From: JACPNO01 sp963825405
Lineage (GTDB): Bacteria; Acidobacteriota; Terriglobia; Bryobacterales; Bryobacteraceae
DNA length: 64,000 nucleotides
Direction: 5' to 3'
Assembly: GCA_963825405.1 (NCBI GenBank)
Contig: CAWGTB010000010.1
Span: 139,495 to 203,494, forward strand
Part shown: positions 1-10,283 of the stretch, piece after piece
Numbering within the stretch: the first letter of the stretch is position 1
How the letters are laid out: the number at the start of each line of letters is the position of its first letter
Notes under the pieces: model-generated
The model's input: only the letters and a program-made list of their open reading frames with translations
Databases searched by the model: none
Told to the model about the DNA's origin: nothing
Made by a program: the position numbers and the translations under genes

Positions 1-80
1 GGAACAACAACGTCCGCTAGCAGCCATCCGGTGCACAACAACGTAAGCGACACTACAACCAACAGCCGGCTCAATTTCAT
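1..80 (-). CDS. 5' end of a secreted protein, cut by the window edge
   Basis: Only the first 26 codons are in the window. They begin at an ATG (78-80) and encode MKLSRLLVVVSLTLLC followed by TGWLLA and DVVV. This is a textbook export signal: two positive residues near the start, a hydrophobic core of about 14 residues and a small residue before a possible cleavage site after the second alanine. A purine-rich stretch containing AGG lies just upstream. The mature protein is outside the window, so no function can be given. The cysteine in the core could hint at a lipoprotein, but no proper lipobox is visible. Confidence 0.5.
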   Translation of the reverse strand, partial: MKLSRLLVVVSLTLLCTGWLLADVVV

Positions 81-213
81 TAACCTGCCCCCCGAATTAC
101 ACGTATACGCAGACGTGATTGAAACACGAGCCGTCAACTGGTGCACGTCAACAACCAAATTGTTAGTTGTTGTTTCCAACCGGTTACAGAGGAGAGCCCC
201 AAAAAAGCGGACC

Positions 214-399
214 TCAAGCCTCGGACCTGTAACCAAATTCCGGGATTTTTTCTCTGGAGGATACCTGCTCGTTGTCCAATCGTTCAGGGAGCCTGTTTCG
301 AACCACCAGGTTCCCGCTTAGACCGCCGCAAATGTCCGCATAGCAGGGAACACTCACAGAAAGTGACACAGGCGCGATAACGCTCAACAGTCTGTGCAT
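214..399 (-). CDS. Possible small exported protein, 61 aa
   Basis: The start is supported by a strong ribosome binding site: AGGAGG sits 6-7 bases before the ATG at 397-399. The first 21 residues (MHRLLSVIAPVSLSVSVPCYA) look like a signal peptide ending in an A-D junction. The remaining 40 residues are polar, resemble no family I know and end at a TGA. Because the start signals are good but the body is short, it may be a genuine small secreted protein or the intact front of a frameshifted longer one. The 222 bases between this gene and the methyltransferase gene hold no feature I can identify. Confidence 0.35.
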   Translation of the reverse strand: MHRLLSVIAPVSLSVSVPCYADICGGLSGNLVVRNRLPERLDNEQVSSREKIPEFGYRSEA

Positions 400-621
400 G
401 GCTTTCCTCCTACCGCCCGCCGACGCAGTGAAATCAGCGTACGGCTCAGCGGACTACACGCTACCTTGAATGAAATTTGTGTGATACCGGCAAATGGAAT
501 GCCGAACTGAGACAGATCATCTTTCAATAGGTTATCCGGCCTTATCCTGCCCGGTGTTCCTCAATCCTGTGGAACGAGACTAAACTCTGGGACTCACCTG
601 GCTAAAATCTGGGAAAGCGTC

Positions 622-1743
622 TTACAGCACTTGCAAGATCAGGCATTTGAGGTAGTGAGTTTCTGGCACGGTCAGCAAGATGGGATGGTCCTGCGCCTGG
701 GTGCGCCGTTCCAGCACGCGCACCGTGCGCCGGGTATCGAGAGACGCCTCGGCGACCAGTTCCAGCAATGCCGCCTCGCTGACATGGTGCGAGCACGAGC
801 AGGTAATCAAAATTCCGCCGGGCTCGAGCAGTTGCAGCGCGCGCAGATTGATTTCCTTGTAGCCGCGAATCGCGCCGTCCAGATTCTTGCGGGATTTGGC
901 AAAAGCCGGCGGGTCGAGAACCACCGTCGAGAACTTGCGCCGTTGGGCGGCATAGCCCGCCAGTAGCTCGAAAGCATCGGCCTGGCGGAACTCGACGTTG
1001 GCGATCTGGTTGGCCTGGCGATTCTTCTCCGCCAGGGCGAGCGCGCCGGCGCTGCTATCGGCTGCCTCCACGGACTCGCATTTCGCCGCCATGTGCAGCG
1101 CGAAGCCGCCGCTCGAAGTGAAGCAGTCGAGCGCGCGGCCCTGCGCATAGCGGGCCGCCGCCAGATAATTTTCCCGCTGGTCGAGGTAAATGCCGGTTTT
1201 CTGGCCGCCCACCAGATCGGCGTGGAACGTGAGGCCATTCATCCGCACCGCCACCGTCGCCGGCACTTCGCCCGATAGCACGGTGGTTTCGCGCGGCAGG
1301 GCTTCGAGCGTACGCACGGCGGTGTCGTTGCGGGCGACGGTCGCTTTCGGCGCCAGCAGTTCGGACAGGCAGGACGCAATCACGTCGCGCGCGGAATCCA
1401 TTCCCTGGTCGAGGGTCTGCATGACTACGTAATCCGCATAGCGATCCACAATCAGGGCAGGGAGCAGGTCGCCTTCGGCATGCACCAGGCGGTACGCGTC
1501 GCTGTCGCGAACCACGCTTTCGCGAAAACGGGCGGCCGCGGCAATGCGCTCCAGGAAAAAACTGCGGTCGATTTCCTTGACCGTATTCGAAAGCAGGCGC
1601 AGCGAGATTTGCGAGGAGCTGCTGTAATGCGCGACGCCGAGAGCGCGGCCGCGCGGATCGACCACTTTCACGGCGATTCCGGACGATGCGCCGTCAGCCG
1701 AGACGATATCGCTGGCAAAAATCCAGGGATGGCCTGAGGCCAC
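622..1743 (-). CDS. Class I SAM-dependent rRNA methyltransferase, RlmI/RlmK type
   Basis: The protein has an N-terminal PUA RNA-binding domain (GHPWIFASDI onward) and a C-terminal Rossmann methyltransferase domain with ALDCFTSSGGFALHMA (the SAM-binding loop, where RlmI has a comparable motif), VVLDPPAFAKS (the NPPY-like DPPxF catalytic motif) and a late CSCSHHV segment. The family methylates cytosine C5 of 23S rRNA. The GTG at 1741-1743 starts abruptly in the PUA domain. The same frame continues upstream with HEIEVRVNRKAADR, which fits the missing PUA strand, and an ATG at 1782-1784 is exactly one base out of frame, so ATG-GAG with one lost G is the likely true start. The gene lies just after htpX. 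Confidence 0.85.
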   Translation of the reverse strand: MASGHPWIFASDIVSADGASSGIAVKVVDPRGRALGVAHYSSSSQISLRLLSNTVKEIDRSFFLERIAAAARFRESVVRDSDAYRLVHAEGDLLPALIVDRYADYVVMQTLDQGMDSARDVIASCLSELLAPKATVARNDTAVRTLEALPRETTVLSGEVPATVAVRMNGLTFHADLVGGQKTGIYLDQRENYLAAARYAQGRALDCFTSSGGFALHMAAKCESVEAADSSAGALALAEKNRQANQIANVEFRQADAFELLAGYAAQRRKFSTVVLDPPAFAKSRKNLDGAIRGYKEINLRALQLLEPGGILITCSCSHHVSEAALLELVAEASLDTRRTVRVLERRTQAQDHPILLTVPETHYLKCLILQVL

Positions 1744-1787
1744 GCGGTCCGCGGCTTTACGGTTGACGCGGACTTCGATCTCATGCG

Positions 1788-2639
1788 TTACCGCATGGCC
1801 TGAAGACGCGCGATGCGGTCTTCCGTCGAAGGATGGGTCGAAAACAGCCGTCCGAGCGAGAACCCGCCGAATGGTTTAATGATGAACATGTGCGCAGTGG
1901 CTGGCGATGCTTCCATGGGGATGCGCTGCGACCAGCTTTCAAGCTTGGTCAGCGCCGCGATCATGTTGTGAGGGGTGCCGGTATATTTCACTGACGCTGC
2001 GTCAGCGTCGTATTCGCGCGTCCGTGAGATCGCCATCTGGATAAGCATAGCGGCGAGGGGCGCGAGAACGATCATCAGAATTCCACCGAGTGCGCCGCCG
2101 CGATCGTCATCGTCGCGCCGCGAGCCGCCAAAAAAGAAGGCCAGGCGGGCGGAGGAAATAATCGCAGCCGCCATCGTAGCTGCAACCGAGCTGATCAAAA
2201 TATCGCGATGCAGCACGTGCCCCAGCTCGTGCGCCACGACCGCTTCGAGTTCGCGGTCGTCCATAAGCTGTAGCACGCCTGCCGTGAAGGCAACGGACGC
2301 GTGCGCCGGGTTGCGGCCGGTGGCGAAAGCGTTGGGCGAGTCTTCCGGAATCAGCCACAGCTTGGGCATTGGCAGGCCCATGTGTTGGGTAAGATTGCGC
2401 ACGATCGGCCCCACGCGGCGGTAAACCTCAGGATTTTCGCTCTCGCTCACCGGCTGGGCGGAATAGGATGCGAGAGCGATTTTGTCGGAGAAAAAATAGC
2501 CGGCGAAGTTCATGACCACGGCCAGCGCCAGGCCGATGTAGAGACCGTTGCGACCAGCGAACGCCTGTCCACCGACCAGCAGAACGCCGCTCAACAGACC
2601 CAGCAGCAGAACCGTCTTCAGCGTATTGGTGCCGTGCAT
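1788..2639 (-). CDS. htpX: M48 family zinc metalloprotease HtpX
   Basis: This 283-residue inner-membrane protease belongs to peptidase family M48. Hydrophobic segments near the N-terminus (LKTVLLLGLLSGVLLVGG and the next one) anchor it. The zinc-binding motif HELGH is in VVAHELGHVLHRD, and the third ligand glutamate is probably in SRTREYDADA. HtpX degrades misfolded membrane proteins together with FtsH. I chose the ATG at 2637-2639 (MHGTNTLKT) rather than a start 17 codons upstream because GGAAAGGA precedes it at good spacing and it does not overlap clpB. The gene follows clpB by 22 bases, which suggests joint transcription in a stress-response unit. Confidence 0.93.
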   Translation of the reverse strand: MHGTNTLKTVLLLGLLSGVLLVGGQAFAGRNGLYIGLALAVVMNFAGYFFSDKIALASYSAQPVSESENPEVYRRVGPIVRNLTQHMGLPMPKLWLIPEDSPNAFATGRNPAHASVAFTAGVLQLMDDRELEAVVAHELGHVLHRDILISSVAATMAAAIISSARLAFFFGGSRRDDDDRGGALGGILMIVLAPLAAMLIQMAISRTREYDADAASVKYTGTPHNMIAALTKLESWSQRIPMEASPATAHMFIIKPFGGFSLGRLFSTHPSTEDRIARLQAMR

Positions 2640-2661
2640 GGCTGCGTCCTTTCCTTTATTG

Positions 2662-5295
<2,634 letters not shown>

Positions 5296-5348
5296 AGATC
5301 GCGCCCCCTTTTGTAATTAGATGCAGTGCGGCGTAGAACGTTGCTTAA

Positions 5349-5375
5349 GTGGGGCAGGTCCCCGACCTGCCCCAC
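5349..5375. repeat. Perfect intergenic hairpin between hsp20 and clpB
   Basis: GTGGGGCAGGTC and GACCTGCCCCAC form a perfect 12-bp stem around a CCC loop, just past the hsp20 stop codon. There is no T-run on either side, so it is not a classical intrinsic terminator. It could attenuate read-through from hsp20 into clpB or be an interspersed palindrome. Confidence 0.7.
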
Positions 5376-5381
5376 ATACTG

Positions 5382-5801
5382 TTAGCCCTTTACTTCAACT
5401 TTGACCTGCTTCGGCTTGGCGGCTTCCTTTTTAGGCAGGGTCACCGTCAGTACGCCGTTCTTGTAATCGGCCGAAACTTTGTCGTTCTCGACCGAAGACG
5501 GCAGCGTGAAGCTGCGCATGAACGTGCCGTAGTTGCGCTCAATACGGTGGTACCCGCCGCTCTTCTGCTCGCTCTCGAACTTCCGGTCGCCCTTGAGCGT
5601 CAGGGTCTGATTTTCGACCCGGACATCGATATCCTTCAAATCCACGTCAGGAAGATCGGCCTTGAGGATCAGTTCGTTCTCGTTCTCGATCACGTCGACG
5701 GCAGGGGACCATGGACGGGCCGCGCGCGGCTCACTCATCCAACGCGTAACGGCGTCTTCAAAACCCCGCAAATTGCTGAATGCATCGTGTTGCAGTGCCA
5801 T
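5382..5801 (-). CDS. Small heat-shock protein, Hsp20/alpha-crystallin family
   Basis: The 139-residue protein contains an alpha-crystallin domain from about residue 40 to 130: DVIENENELILKADLPDVDL opens it, GTFMRSFTLPSSVE is the core strand region, and GVLTVTLPK is the conserved A-x-x-x-n-GVL signature. Such proteins bind unfolding clients without ATP and hand them to DnaK and ClpB, and clpB is the next gene downstream. It has its own near-consensus promoter about 80-110 bases upstream of the start. GGAGAGCAATCAC precedes the ATG. Confidence 0.95.
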   Translation of the reverse strand: MALQHDAFSNLRGFEDAVTRWMSEPRAARPWSPAVDVIENENELILKADLPDVDLKDIDVRVENQTLTLKGDRKFESEQKSGGYHRIERNYGTFMRSFTLPSSVENDKVSADYKNGVLTVTLPKKEAAKPKQVKVEVKG

Positions 5802-5881
5802 GTGATTGCTCTCCTATCTATCTAAATGAGTTTGTTATGGATTTGTCGACGGATCAAATCATATGATCTCATCTTTAAATA

Positions 5882-5910
5882 ATAATAAAATCTTAGTGTA
5901 TGTTTGTCAA
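5882..5910 (-). promoter_or_regulatory. Sigma-70-type promoter of hsp20
   Basis: On the minus strand TTGACA (5905-5910, perfect -35) is followed after exactly 17 bases by TATTAT (5882-5887, five of six -10 bases). The predicted leader of about 75 bases contains the palindrome ATCATATGAT within GATCATATGATTTGATC, which could be an operator or a thermosensing hairpin. No CIRCE repeat is visible. Confidence 0.75.
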
Positions 5911-5935
5911 GTAAAGCTGCCTCGAAAATGAAAAG

Positions 5936-5965
5936 GGCCGCAAGGAGCATTTGCCCCCTGCGGCC
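5936..5965 (-). terminator. Intrinsic terminator after rplQ
   Basis: Read on the minus strand, GGCCGCA and TGCGGCC pair as a 7-bp GC-rich stem, with further partial pairing inside, followed by CCCTTTTCATTTT. It lies 27 bases beyond the rplQ stop and closes the 20-kb translation operon. Confidence 0.75.
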
Positions 5966-5991
5966 ATTTGATTTAAATATTTATTAATGAA

Positions 5992-6456
5992 CTACTTAGC
6001 TTCTGGTTCTTCGCCGCCCTCTTCGGGCTCCCGGCCTTCACGCTGAGCTTTAAGTCTCTCTTCACGGCGCTTGGCGCGCTCGGCCGCCCGCTTGACCAAC
6101 TCAGACCCCACCAGCTCGATCATGGCCTGCTCGGCGCCGTCGCCCTTACGGAATCCCAGGCGAACGATGCGCGTGTAGCCGCCGGGGCGCTGCCCGAAGC
6201 GGGCGCCTAGGGTGTCGAACAGCTTCTTGACCGAACCCGGGGTTTCGAGAAAAGCCGCGGCCTGCCGGCGGGTGTGCAGGGTATCGCGTTTGGCCAGGGT
6301 GATCATCTTCTCGACCAGCGGCTTGATGGCCTTGGCCTTGGGGACCGTGGTAATCACGCGTTCCTGCTCGATGACGCTGGTGACCAGGCCCTTCAGCAGG
6401 GAATTGCGCGCTCCCACGTCGCGTTTGAGTTTGTATCCGCCTCGTCTGTGCCGCAT
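5992..6456 (-). CDS. rplQ: 50S ribosomal protein L17
   Basis: L17 sits near the exit side of the large subunit. The start MRHRRGGYKLKRDVGARNS matches the family. The core is about 118 residues, as in other bacteria, with the GGYTRIVRLGFRKGDGAEQA segment close to the normal C-terminus. A further tail of about 35 residues, first basic (RAAERAKRREERLKAQRE) and then acidic (GGEEPEAK), extends it to 154. It is the last gene of the operon, 12 bases after rpoA. Confidence 0.97.
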   Translation of the reverse strand: MRHRRGGYKLKRDVGARNSLLKGLVTSVIEQERVITTVPKAKAIKPLVEKMITLAKRDTLHTRRQAAAFLETPGSVKKLFDTLGARFGQRPGGYTRIVRLGFRKGDGAEQAMIELVGSELVKRAAERAKRREERLKAQREGREPEEGGEEPEAK

Positions 6457-6468
6457 GCCTTGCTCCTG

Positions 6469-7527
6469 TTATTCGGAAATCTGGTCTTCGTTTTCAGTTT
6501 CAGGCGGCTCCGGCTCCAGCGAAATGTCCTGCACTTCTCCCGGAATCACCACCGGCGCGACCAGGTGTCCATGAGCATCCAGCTTCATGCCCAGTGACAG
6601 CCCCATGTTGCCCAGAATTTCCTTAATCTCGTTGAGCGATTTGCGGCCGAAGTTCTTGGTGCGCAGCATCTCGGCTTCGGTCTTCTGCACCAGCTCGCCG
6701 ATAGTCTGAATGTTGGCGTTCTTCAGGCAGTTGTAGGAACGCACGCTGAGTTCGAGCTCTTCGACCGAGCGATTCAACTGTTCGCTCATCTTGTCCGTGC
6801 CGCGGTCTGTGGTGTCTTCAGTAGCTTCGGGCAGTTCTTCGAAGTTGATGAAGATGGTCATGTGGTCTTTCAGGAGTTTCGCGGCGTAGCCGATCGAATC
6901 CTGCGGAGAAACGGCGCCGTTGGTCCAGACTTCTATGGTGAGCTTATCGTAGTCGGTCATCTGGCCCAGGCGGGCGGCTTCGACGGTGAAGTTGACCTTG
7001 CGCACCGGCGAATGCACGGAGTCGATCGGGATGTAGCCCAGCGCGAGATCTTCGTCGAAGTTCTTGTCGGCGCTGACGTAGCCGCGGCCGGTCTTGAGGC
7101 GCATTTCGATGGTAAGCTTGCCGCCTTCGCCGACGGTTGCGACGTGCAGATTGCGATCCAGCACTTCGACGTCCTGATCGGCTTCGATCTGTCCGCTGAA
7201 CACTTCGCCCGGCTGAGTGACGACGAGGCGCGCGATTTTCTGGCCCTCGCCCATGATCTTGAACGGAATCTGCTTCAGGTTGAGGATGATATCGGTAGCG
7301 TCCTCGACCACGCCCGGGATGGGGCTGAATTCGTGCTCGGCGCCTTCAATGCGCACGGCGGTGATGGCCGCGCCTTCGATCGAGCTGAGCAGCACGCGCC
7401 GCAGGCCATTGCCGATGGTGGTGCCGAATCCGCGCTGGAACGGCTGAGCCGTGAACAAGCCATACCGCTCGGTGAGCGTCTCGGTATTGGCGACCAATCG
7501 TTTGGGTTTCTGAAAACCTTTAAACAT
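6469..7527 (-). CDS. rpoA: DNA-directed RNA polymerase subunit alpha
   Basis: The 352-residue alpha subunit has the N-terminal dimerisation and assembly domain (FTAQPFQRGFGTTIGNGLRR is the highly conserved signature) and, after a charged linker near residue 240, the C-terminal domain that binds UP elements and activators (LELSVRSYNCLKNANIQTIG, LLxxKNFGRKSLNEIKE-like). The tail after the C-terminal domain is acidic and about 20 residues longer than in E. coli. The order rpsD-rpoA-rplQ is that of the classical alpha operon. Confidence 0.98.
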   Translation of the reverse strand: MFKGFQKPKRLVANTETLTERYGLFTAQPFQRGFGTTIGNGLRRVLLSSIEGAAITAVRIEGAEHEFSPIPGVVEDATDIILNLKQIPFKIMGEGQKIARLVVTQPGEVFSGQIEADQDVEVLDRNLHVATVGEGGKLTIEMRLKTGRGYVSADKNFDEDLALGYIPIDSVHSPVRKVNFTVEAARLGQMTDYDKLTIEVWTNGAVSPQDSIGYAAKLLKDHMTIFINFEELPEATEDTTDRGTDKMSEQLNRSVEELELSVRSYNCLKNANIQTIGELVQKTEAEMLRTKNFGRKSLNEIKEILGNMGLSLGMKLDAHGHLVAPVVIPGEVQDISLEPEPPETENEDQISE

Positions 7528-7587
7528 AGAATTTCCTCCTGCTACCGCCTCTGATCGCTCTGAGTTCGATCCGGCGGCCGCGGTTGG

Positions 7588-8220
7588 TTACTTCGAATAC
7601 AACTCCACGATGAGCTGCTCGTTGATGGGAATCTGCACCAGCTCGTCGCGCTTGGGGAAACTGATTACTTTGGCCTTGAGCGCTTCGCGGTCCACATCCA
7701 TCCAGGACGGGGCCGGAGCGTGCGCCGTAGCGTCGCGGGCGGCCAGAATGGCCGGATGGTTTTTGCTGGCTTCGCGCACCGCCACTTCGTCGTTCGGCTT
7801 GACCTGGAACGACGGAATATCGACCTTGCGCCCGTTGACCTGAATATGGCCATGACGCACGATCTGCCGCGATTGCGCGCGGCTAGTGCCAAAACCCATG
7901 CGGTAAATGACGCTGTCCAGACGGCGCTCGAGACCACTCAGCAGGTTCTCGCCGGTGATGCCTTTCTGGTGCGCGGCCTTTTCAAAGCCGATGCGGAACT
8001 GCGATTCCAGCACGCCGTAGATGCGGCGGGTCTTTTGCTTCTCGCGCAATTGCAGGCCGTAGCCTACCAGCTTGGCTTTGCGGTCTTTGCCATGCTGCCC
8101 AGGAACGAAGTTGCGCTTTTCAATGGCGCACTTCTCGCTGTGGCAGCGTTCACCCTTCAAAAACAATTTCATGCCTTCACGCCGGCATAGCCGGCAGACA
8201 GGCCCTCGATAACGTGCCAA
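7588..8220 (-). CDS. rpsD: 30S ribosomal protein S4
   Basis: S4 nucleates assembly of the 16S 5' domain. The 210-residue protein has an N-terminal cysteine cluster C-x2-C (VCRLCRREG) and then GERCHSEKC, so it is the zinc-binding C+ form. The S4 RNA-binding module follows (LERRLDSVIYRMGFGTSRAQ and RQIVRHGHIQVNGRKVDIPS). In many bacteria S4 represses its own operon translationally; no leader structure was assessed here. It is separated from rpsK by 108 bases that hold two short palindromes. Confidence 0.98.
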   Translation of the reverse strand: MARYRGPVCRLCRREGMKLFLKGERCHSEKCAIEKRNFVPGQHGKDRKAKLVGYGLQLREKQKTRRIYGVLESQFRIGFEKAAHQKGITGENLLSGLERRLDSVIYRMGFGTSRAQSRQIVRHGHIQVNGRKVDIPSFQVKPNDEVAVREASKNHPAILAARDATAHAPAPSWMDVDREALKAKVISFPKRDELVQIPINEQLIVELYSK

Positions 8221-8282
8221 TCGAACCTCCCTAGTTCTGTCACGTGCAGTTTACAGTCGCAAGCGACCTTCTTCCTGCTTTT

Positions 8283-8328
8283 GGGCGTTAAGTACGCCCC
8301 CTACATCGGGCGGGTTTAAAACCCTCCC
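8283..8328. repeat. Two short palindromes between rpsK and rpsD
   Basis: GGGCGT-TAAGT-ACGCCC (8283-8299) is followed by GGGCGGGTTTAAAACCCTCCC (8308-8328), a nearly perfect palindrome that ends at the rpsK stop codon. The second is almost identical to one at 9263-9283 beside rpmJ, so it belongs to a small interspersed repeat type in this genome. Confidence 0.65.
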
Positions 8329-8739
8329 CTACACTCGGCGTTTCTTGGGCGGCCGGCAGCCGTTATGCGGCATCGGCGTGGCATCGCGAATCGTACGGAC
8401 TTCGAGACCTGCCGTCGACAACGCGCGTACCGCCGATTCGCGGCCAGACCCCGGTCCGCTTACCCGCACTTCCACTGTCCGCAAGCCGCTTTCCGAAGCC
8501 TTGCCGGCGGCCGTCATCGCCGCTTGCTGCGCGGCGAACGGCGTACCCTTGCGCGATCCGCGAAATCCGAGCGACCCGGCGCTCGACCAGGAAATCGTGT
8601 TGCCTTCCTGATCGGCGATGGTGACGATGGTGTTGTTGAAAGTCGCCTGGATATGCACGATCCCCACGTGCACGATGCGCTTCTCTTTCTTCTTGAAGCT
8701 CTTCTTCTTGGTGGGTTTCGCTGCTGCTGCTTTCGCCAT
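8329..8739 (-). CDS. rpsK: 30S ribosomal protein S11
   Basis: S11 lies on the platform of the small subunit, near the mRNA exit and E site. The 136-residue protein has a basic Lys/Ala-rich N-terminal tail and then the strongly conserved core VHIQATFNNTIVTIADQEGN, SAGSLGFRGSRKGTPFAAQ and the C-terminal TPMPHNGCRPPKKRRV. It starts one base after the rpsM stop codon, so the two are probably translationally coupled. Confidence 0.98.
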   Translation of the reverse strand: MAKAAAAKPTKKKSFKKKEKRIVHVGIVHIQATFNNTIVTIADQEGNTISWSSAGSLGFRGSRKGTPFAAQQAAMTAAGKASESGLRTVEVRVSGPGSGRESAVRALSTAGLEVRTIRDATPMPHNGCRPPKKRRV

Positions 8740-8740
8740 A

Positions 8741-9127
8741 TTATGTCTTTGCCGCCGCCTTCTTCTTGTTTGCTACCGTGCCACGGCGCGGTCCCTTGCG
8801 GGTACGCGCGTTGGTATGCGTTCGTTGTCCGCGCACCGGCAGGCCGCGGCGATGGCGCAGGCCGCGATAGGAGCCCATTTCGATGTGACGCTTGATGTTC
8901 ATCGAAACTTCCTTGCGCAGGTCGCCTTCGACGGCGCCTTCCTCTTCCAGGATTTGACGGACTTTGTTCACTTCCTCTTCCGTCAGGTCGCCGATCTTTT
9001 TGTCGAATTCGATGCCGGCCCGGTAGAGCAGGCTGCGCGAGCGCGTCCGGCCCACGCCGTAAATGTAGGTCAGGCCGACTTCGGCTCTCTTCTTGGGCGG
9101 TAAATCCACTCCAGCAATACGCGCCAT
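8741..9127 (-). CDS. rpsM: 30S ribosomal protein S13
   Basis: S13 contacts the large subunit and the P-site tRNA from the head of the small subunit. The protein has 128 residues, starts MARIAGVDLPPKKR and includes TYIYGVGRTRSRSLL and the diagnostic SYRGLRHRRGLPVRGQRTHT. The tail is lysine/alanine rich as usual. It follows rpmJ by 11 bases. Confidence 0.98.
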   Translation of the reverse strand: MARIAGVDLPPKKRAEVGLTYIYGVGRTRSRSLLYRAGIEFDKKIGDLTEEEVNKVRQILEEEGAVEGDLRKEVSMNIKRHIEMGSYRGLRHRRGLPVRGQRTHTNARTRKGPRRGTVANKKKAAAKT

Positions 9128-9138
9128 TCGCTTCTCCC

Positions 9139-9252
9139 TTAACCTTGCCGCTGCTTATGTTTAGGAATCACGCAGATAACCCGCACCACGCCTTCGCGGT
9201 GGATCACCTTGCACTTGTCGCACATCTTTTTGACCGATGCTCGTACTTTCAT
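9139..9252 (-). CDS. rpmJ: 50S ribosomal protein L36
   Basis: The smallest large-subunit protein, 37 residues here. MKVRASVKKMCDKCK and the later VICVIPKHKQRQG give the zinc-binding set C11, C14, C27 and H32, so this is the zinc-dependent form. The ATG at 9250-9252 was chosen although the frame stays open upstream, because this is the exact family N-terminus. It lies between infA and rpsM, the usual place. Confidence 0.96.
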   Translation of the reverse strand: MKVRASVKKMCDKCKVIHREGVVRVICVIPKHKQRQG

Positions 9253-9262
9253 AAATTTCCCC

Positions 9263-9283
9263 GGGCGGGTTTTAAACCCGCCC
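9263..9283. repeat. Perfect intergenic palindrome near rpmJ
   Basis: GGGCGGGTTTTAAACCCGCCC, followed by CCTAC, lies between infA and rpmJ. It differs by only a few bases from the palindrome at 8308-8328. Confidence 0.65.
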
Positions 9284-9298
9284 CTACGTTCAATTCCG

Positions 9299-9505
9299 TT
9301 ACACCTTACGCAAAATCCGGCCGCGCGACACATCGTGGGGCGAAAGCTCCACCTCCACGTGGTCGCCGGCGAGCAAGCGCCCAAAATTCTTTTCCGGCTG
9401 GCCGGCGGCATGCGCCAGCACCTGCTGCCGGTTTTCCAGCTCCACGCGAAATACCAGCCGTGGCAACTCTTCCCGCACTACTGCCGATACCCGCCGCGTA
9501 ATCAT
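9299..9505 (-). CDS. infA: Translation initiation factor IF-1, divergent
   Basis: IF-1 is a single OB-fold protein that occupies the ribosomal A site during initiation. The 68 residues contain the family core: LVFRVELEN, QQVLAHAAGQ, NFGRLLAGDHVEVELSPHDVSRGRI. The N-terminus MITRRVSAVVREELP replaces the usual AKED-x-IEVEGTVVEALP, the conserved ENGH is ENRQ and SGKMR is AGQPE. Position between map and rpmJ is typical. It could be the sole IF-1 or a divergent second copy; the window cannot decide. Confidence 0.85.
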   Translation of the reverse strand: MITRRVSAVVREELPRLVFRVELENRQQVLAHAAGQPEKNFGRLLAGDHVEVELSPHDVSRGRILRKV

Positions 9506-9512
9506 TGTCTAA

Positions 9513-10283
9513 TCATGGCCGGGTCAGCACCCACGGTCCGTTCGACGTCACCGCCACGCAATGTTCGAAGTGCGCCGAATAGGAGCCATCCTTGGCCACC
9601 GCCGTCCATTTATCGCTGCGGACTTTGCTATCCGGCTTGCCGGCATTCACCATCGGCTCGATGGCCAGCACCATGCCCTCTTTGAGCCGCGGATTCTCGT
9701 TCTTGCGGTCCACGTAATTCGGAATCTGCGGCTCCTCATGAAGCTGCGTTCCGATGCCGTGTCCCACATATTCCCGCACTATCGAAAATCCGTTGCTCAC
9801 CACATGCTTCTCGACGGTTCCGCACACATCAAAAAGCCGGTTGCCGGCGCGCACCTTATCGATTGCCAGTTCGAGCGATTCGCGCGTGACATCCAGCAGC
9901 TTCTGGGTTTGCGGGCTCACTTCGCCCACCGCCACGGTGACCGCCGAATCGCCAAAATATCCGTCCAACTGCACGCCGGTATCGATCGAAACCACGTCGC
10001 CTTTTTTCAGAATGCGTTTCGCCGACGGCATGCCGTGGACGATTTCCTCGTTGATCGAAGTGCACAGCACAAAGCGGTAGCGCTCGCCCGCCGCCGGAAC
10101 GTAGTAGTTCTTGAACGCCGGTTTGGCGCCCGCGTCGGCGATCATCTGTTCGGCTACCGTTTCCATCTCCAGCGTGCTCACTCCTTCAACCGCCATTTCG
10201 CGCATCTTTTCCAGAATCTGATAAACCAAAAGGCCGCTGCGCCGCATTTTTTCCAGCTCAGCCGGCGTCTTGCGAATAATCAT
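9513..10283 (-). CDS. map: Methionine aminopeptidase, type I
   Basis: This 256-residue enzyme removes the initiator methionine from new proteins. It has the pita-bread fold with the five metal ligands: VVSIDTGVQLDGYFGDSAVT supplies two aspartates, YVGHGIGTQLHEEP a histidine, MVLAIEPMVN a glutamate and HFEHCVAV the last glutamate. No N-terminal zinc-finger extension is present. Its ATG overlaps the adk stop (ATGA, 10280-10283), so the two genes are coupled. The order adk-map-infA is common in spc operons. Confidence 0.97.
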   Translation of the reverse strand: MIIRKTPAELEKMRRSGLLVYQILEKMREMAVEGVSTLEMETVAEQMIADAGAKPAFKNYYVPAAGERYRFVLCTSINEEIVHGMPSAKRILKKGDVVSIDTGVQLDGYFGDSAVTVAVGEVSPQTQKLLDVTRESLELAIDKVRAGNRLFDVCGTVEKHVVSNGFSIVREYVGHGIGTQLHEEPQIPNYVDRKNENPRLKEGMVLAIEPMVNAGKPDSKVRSDKWTAVAKDGSYSAHFEHCVAVTSNGPWVLTRP

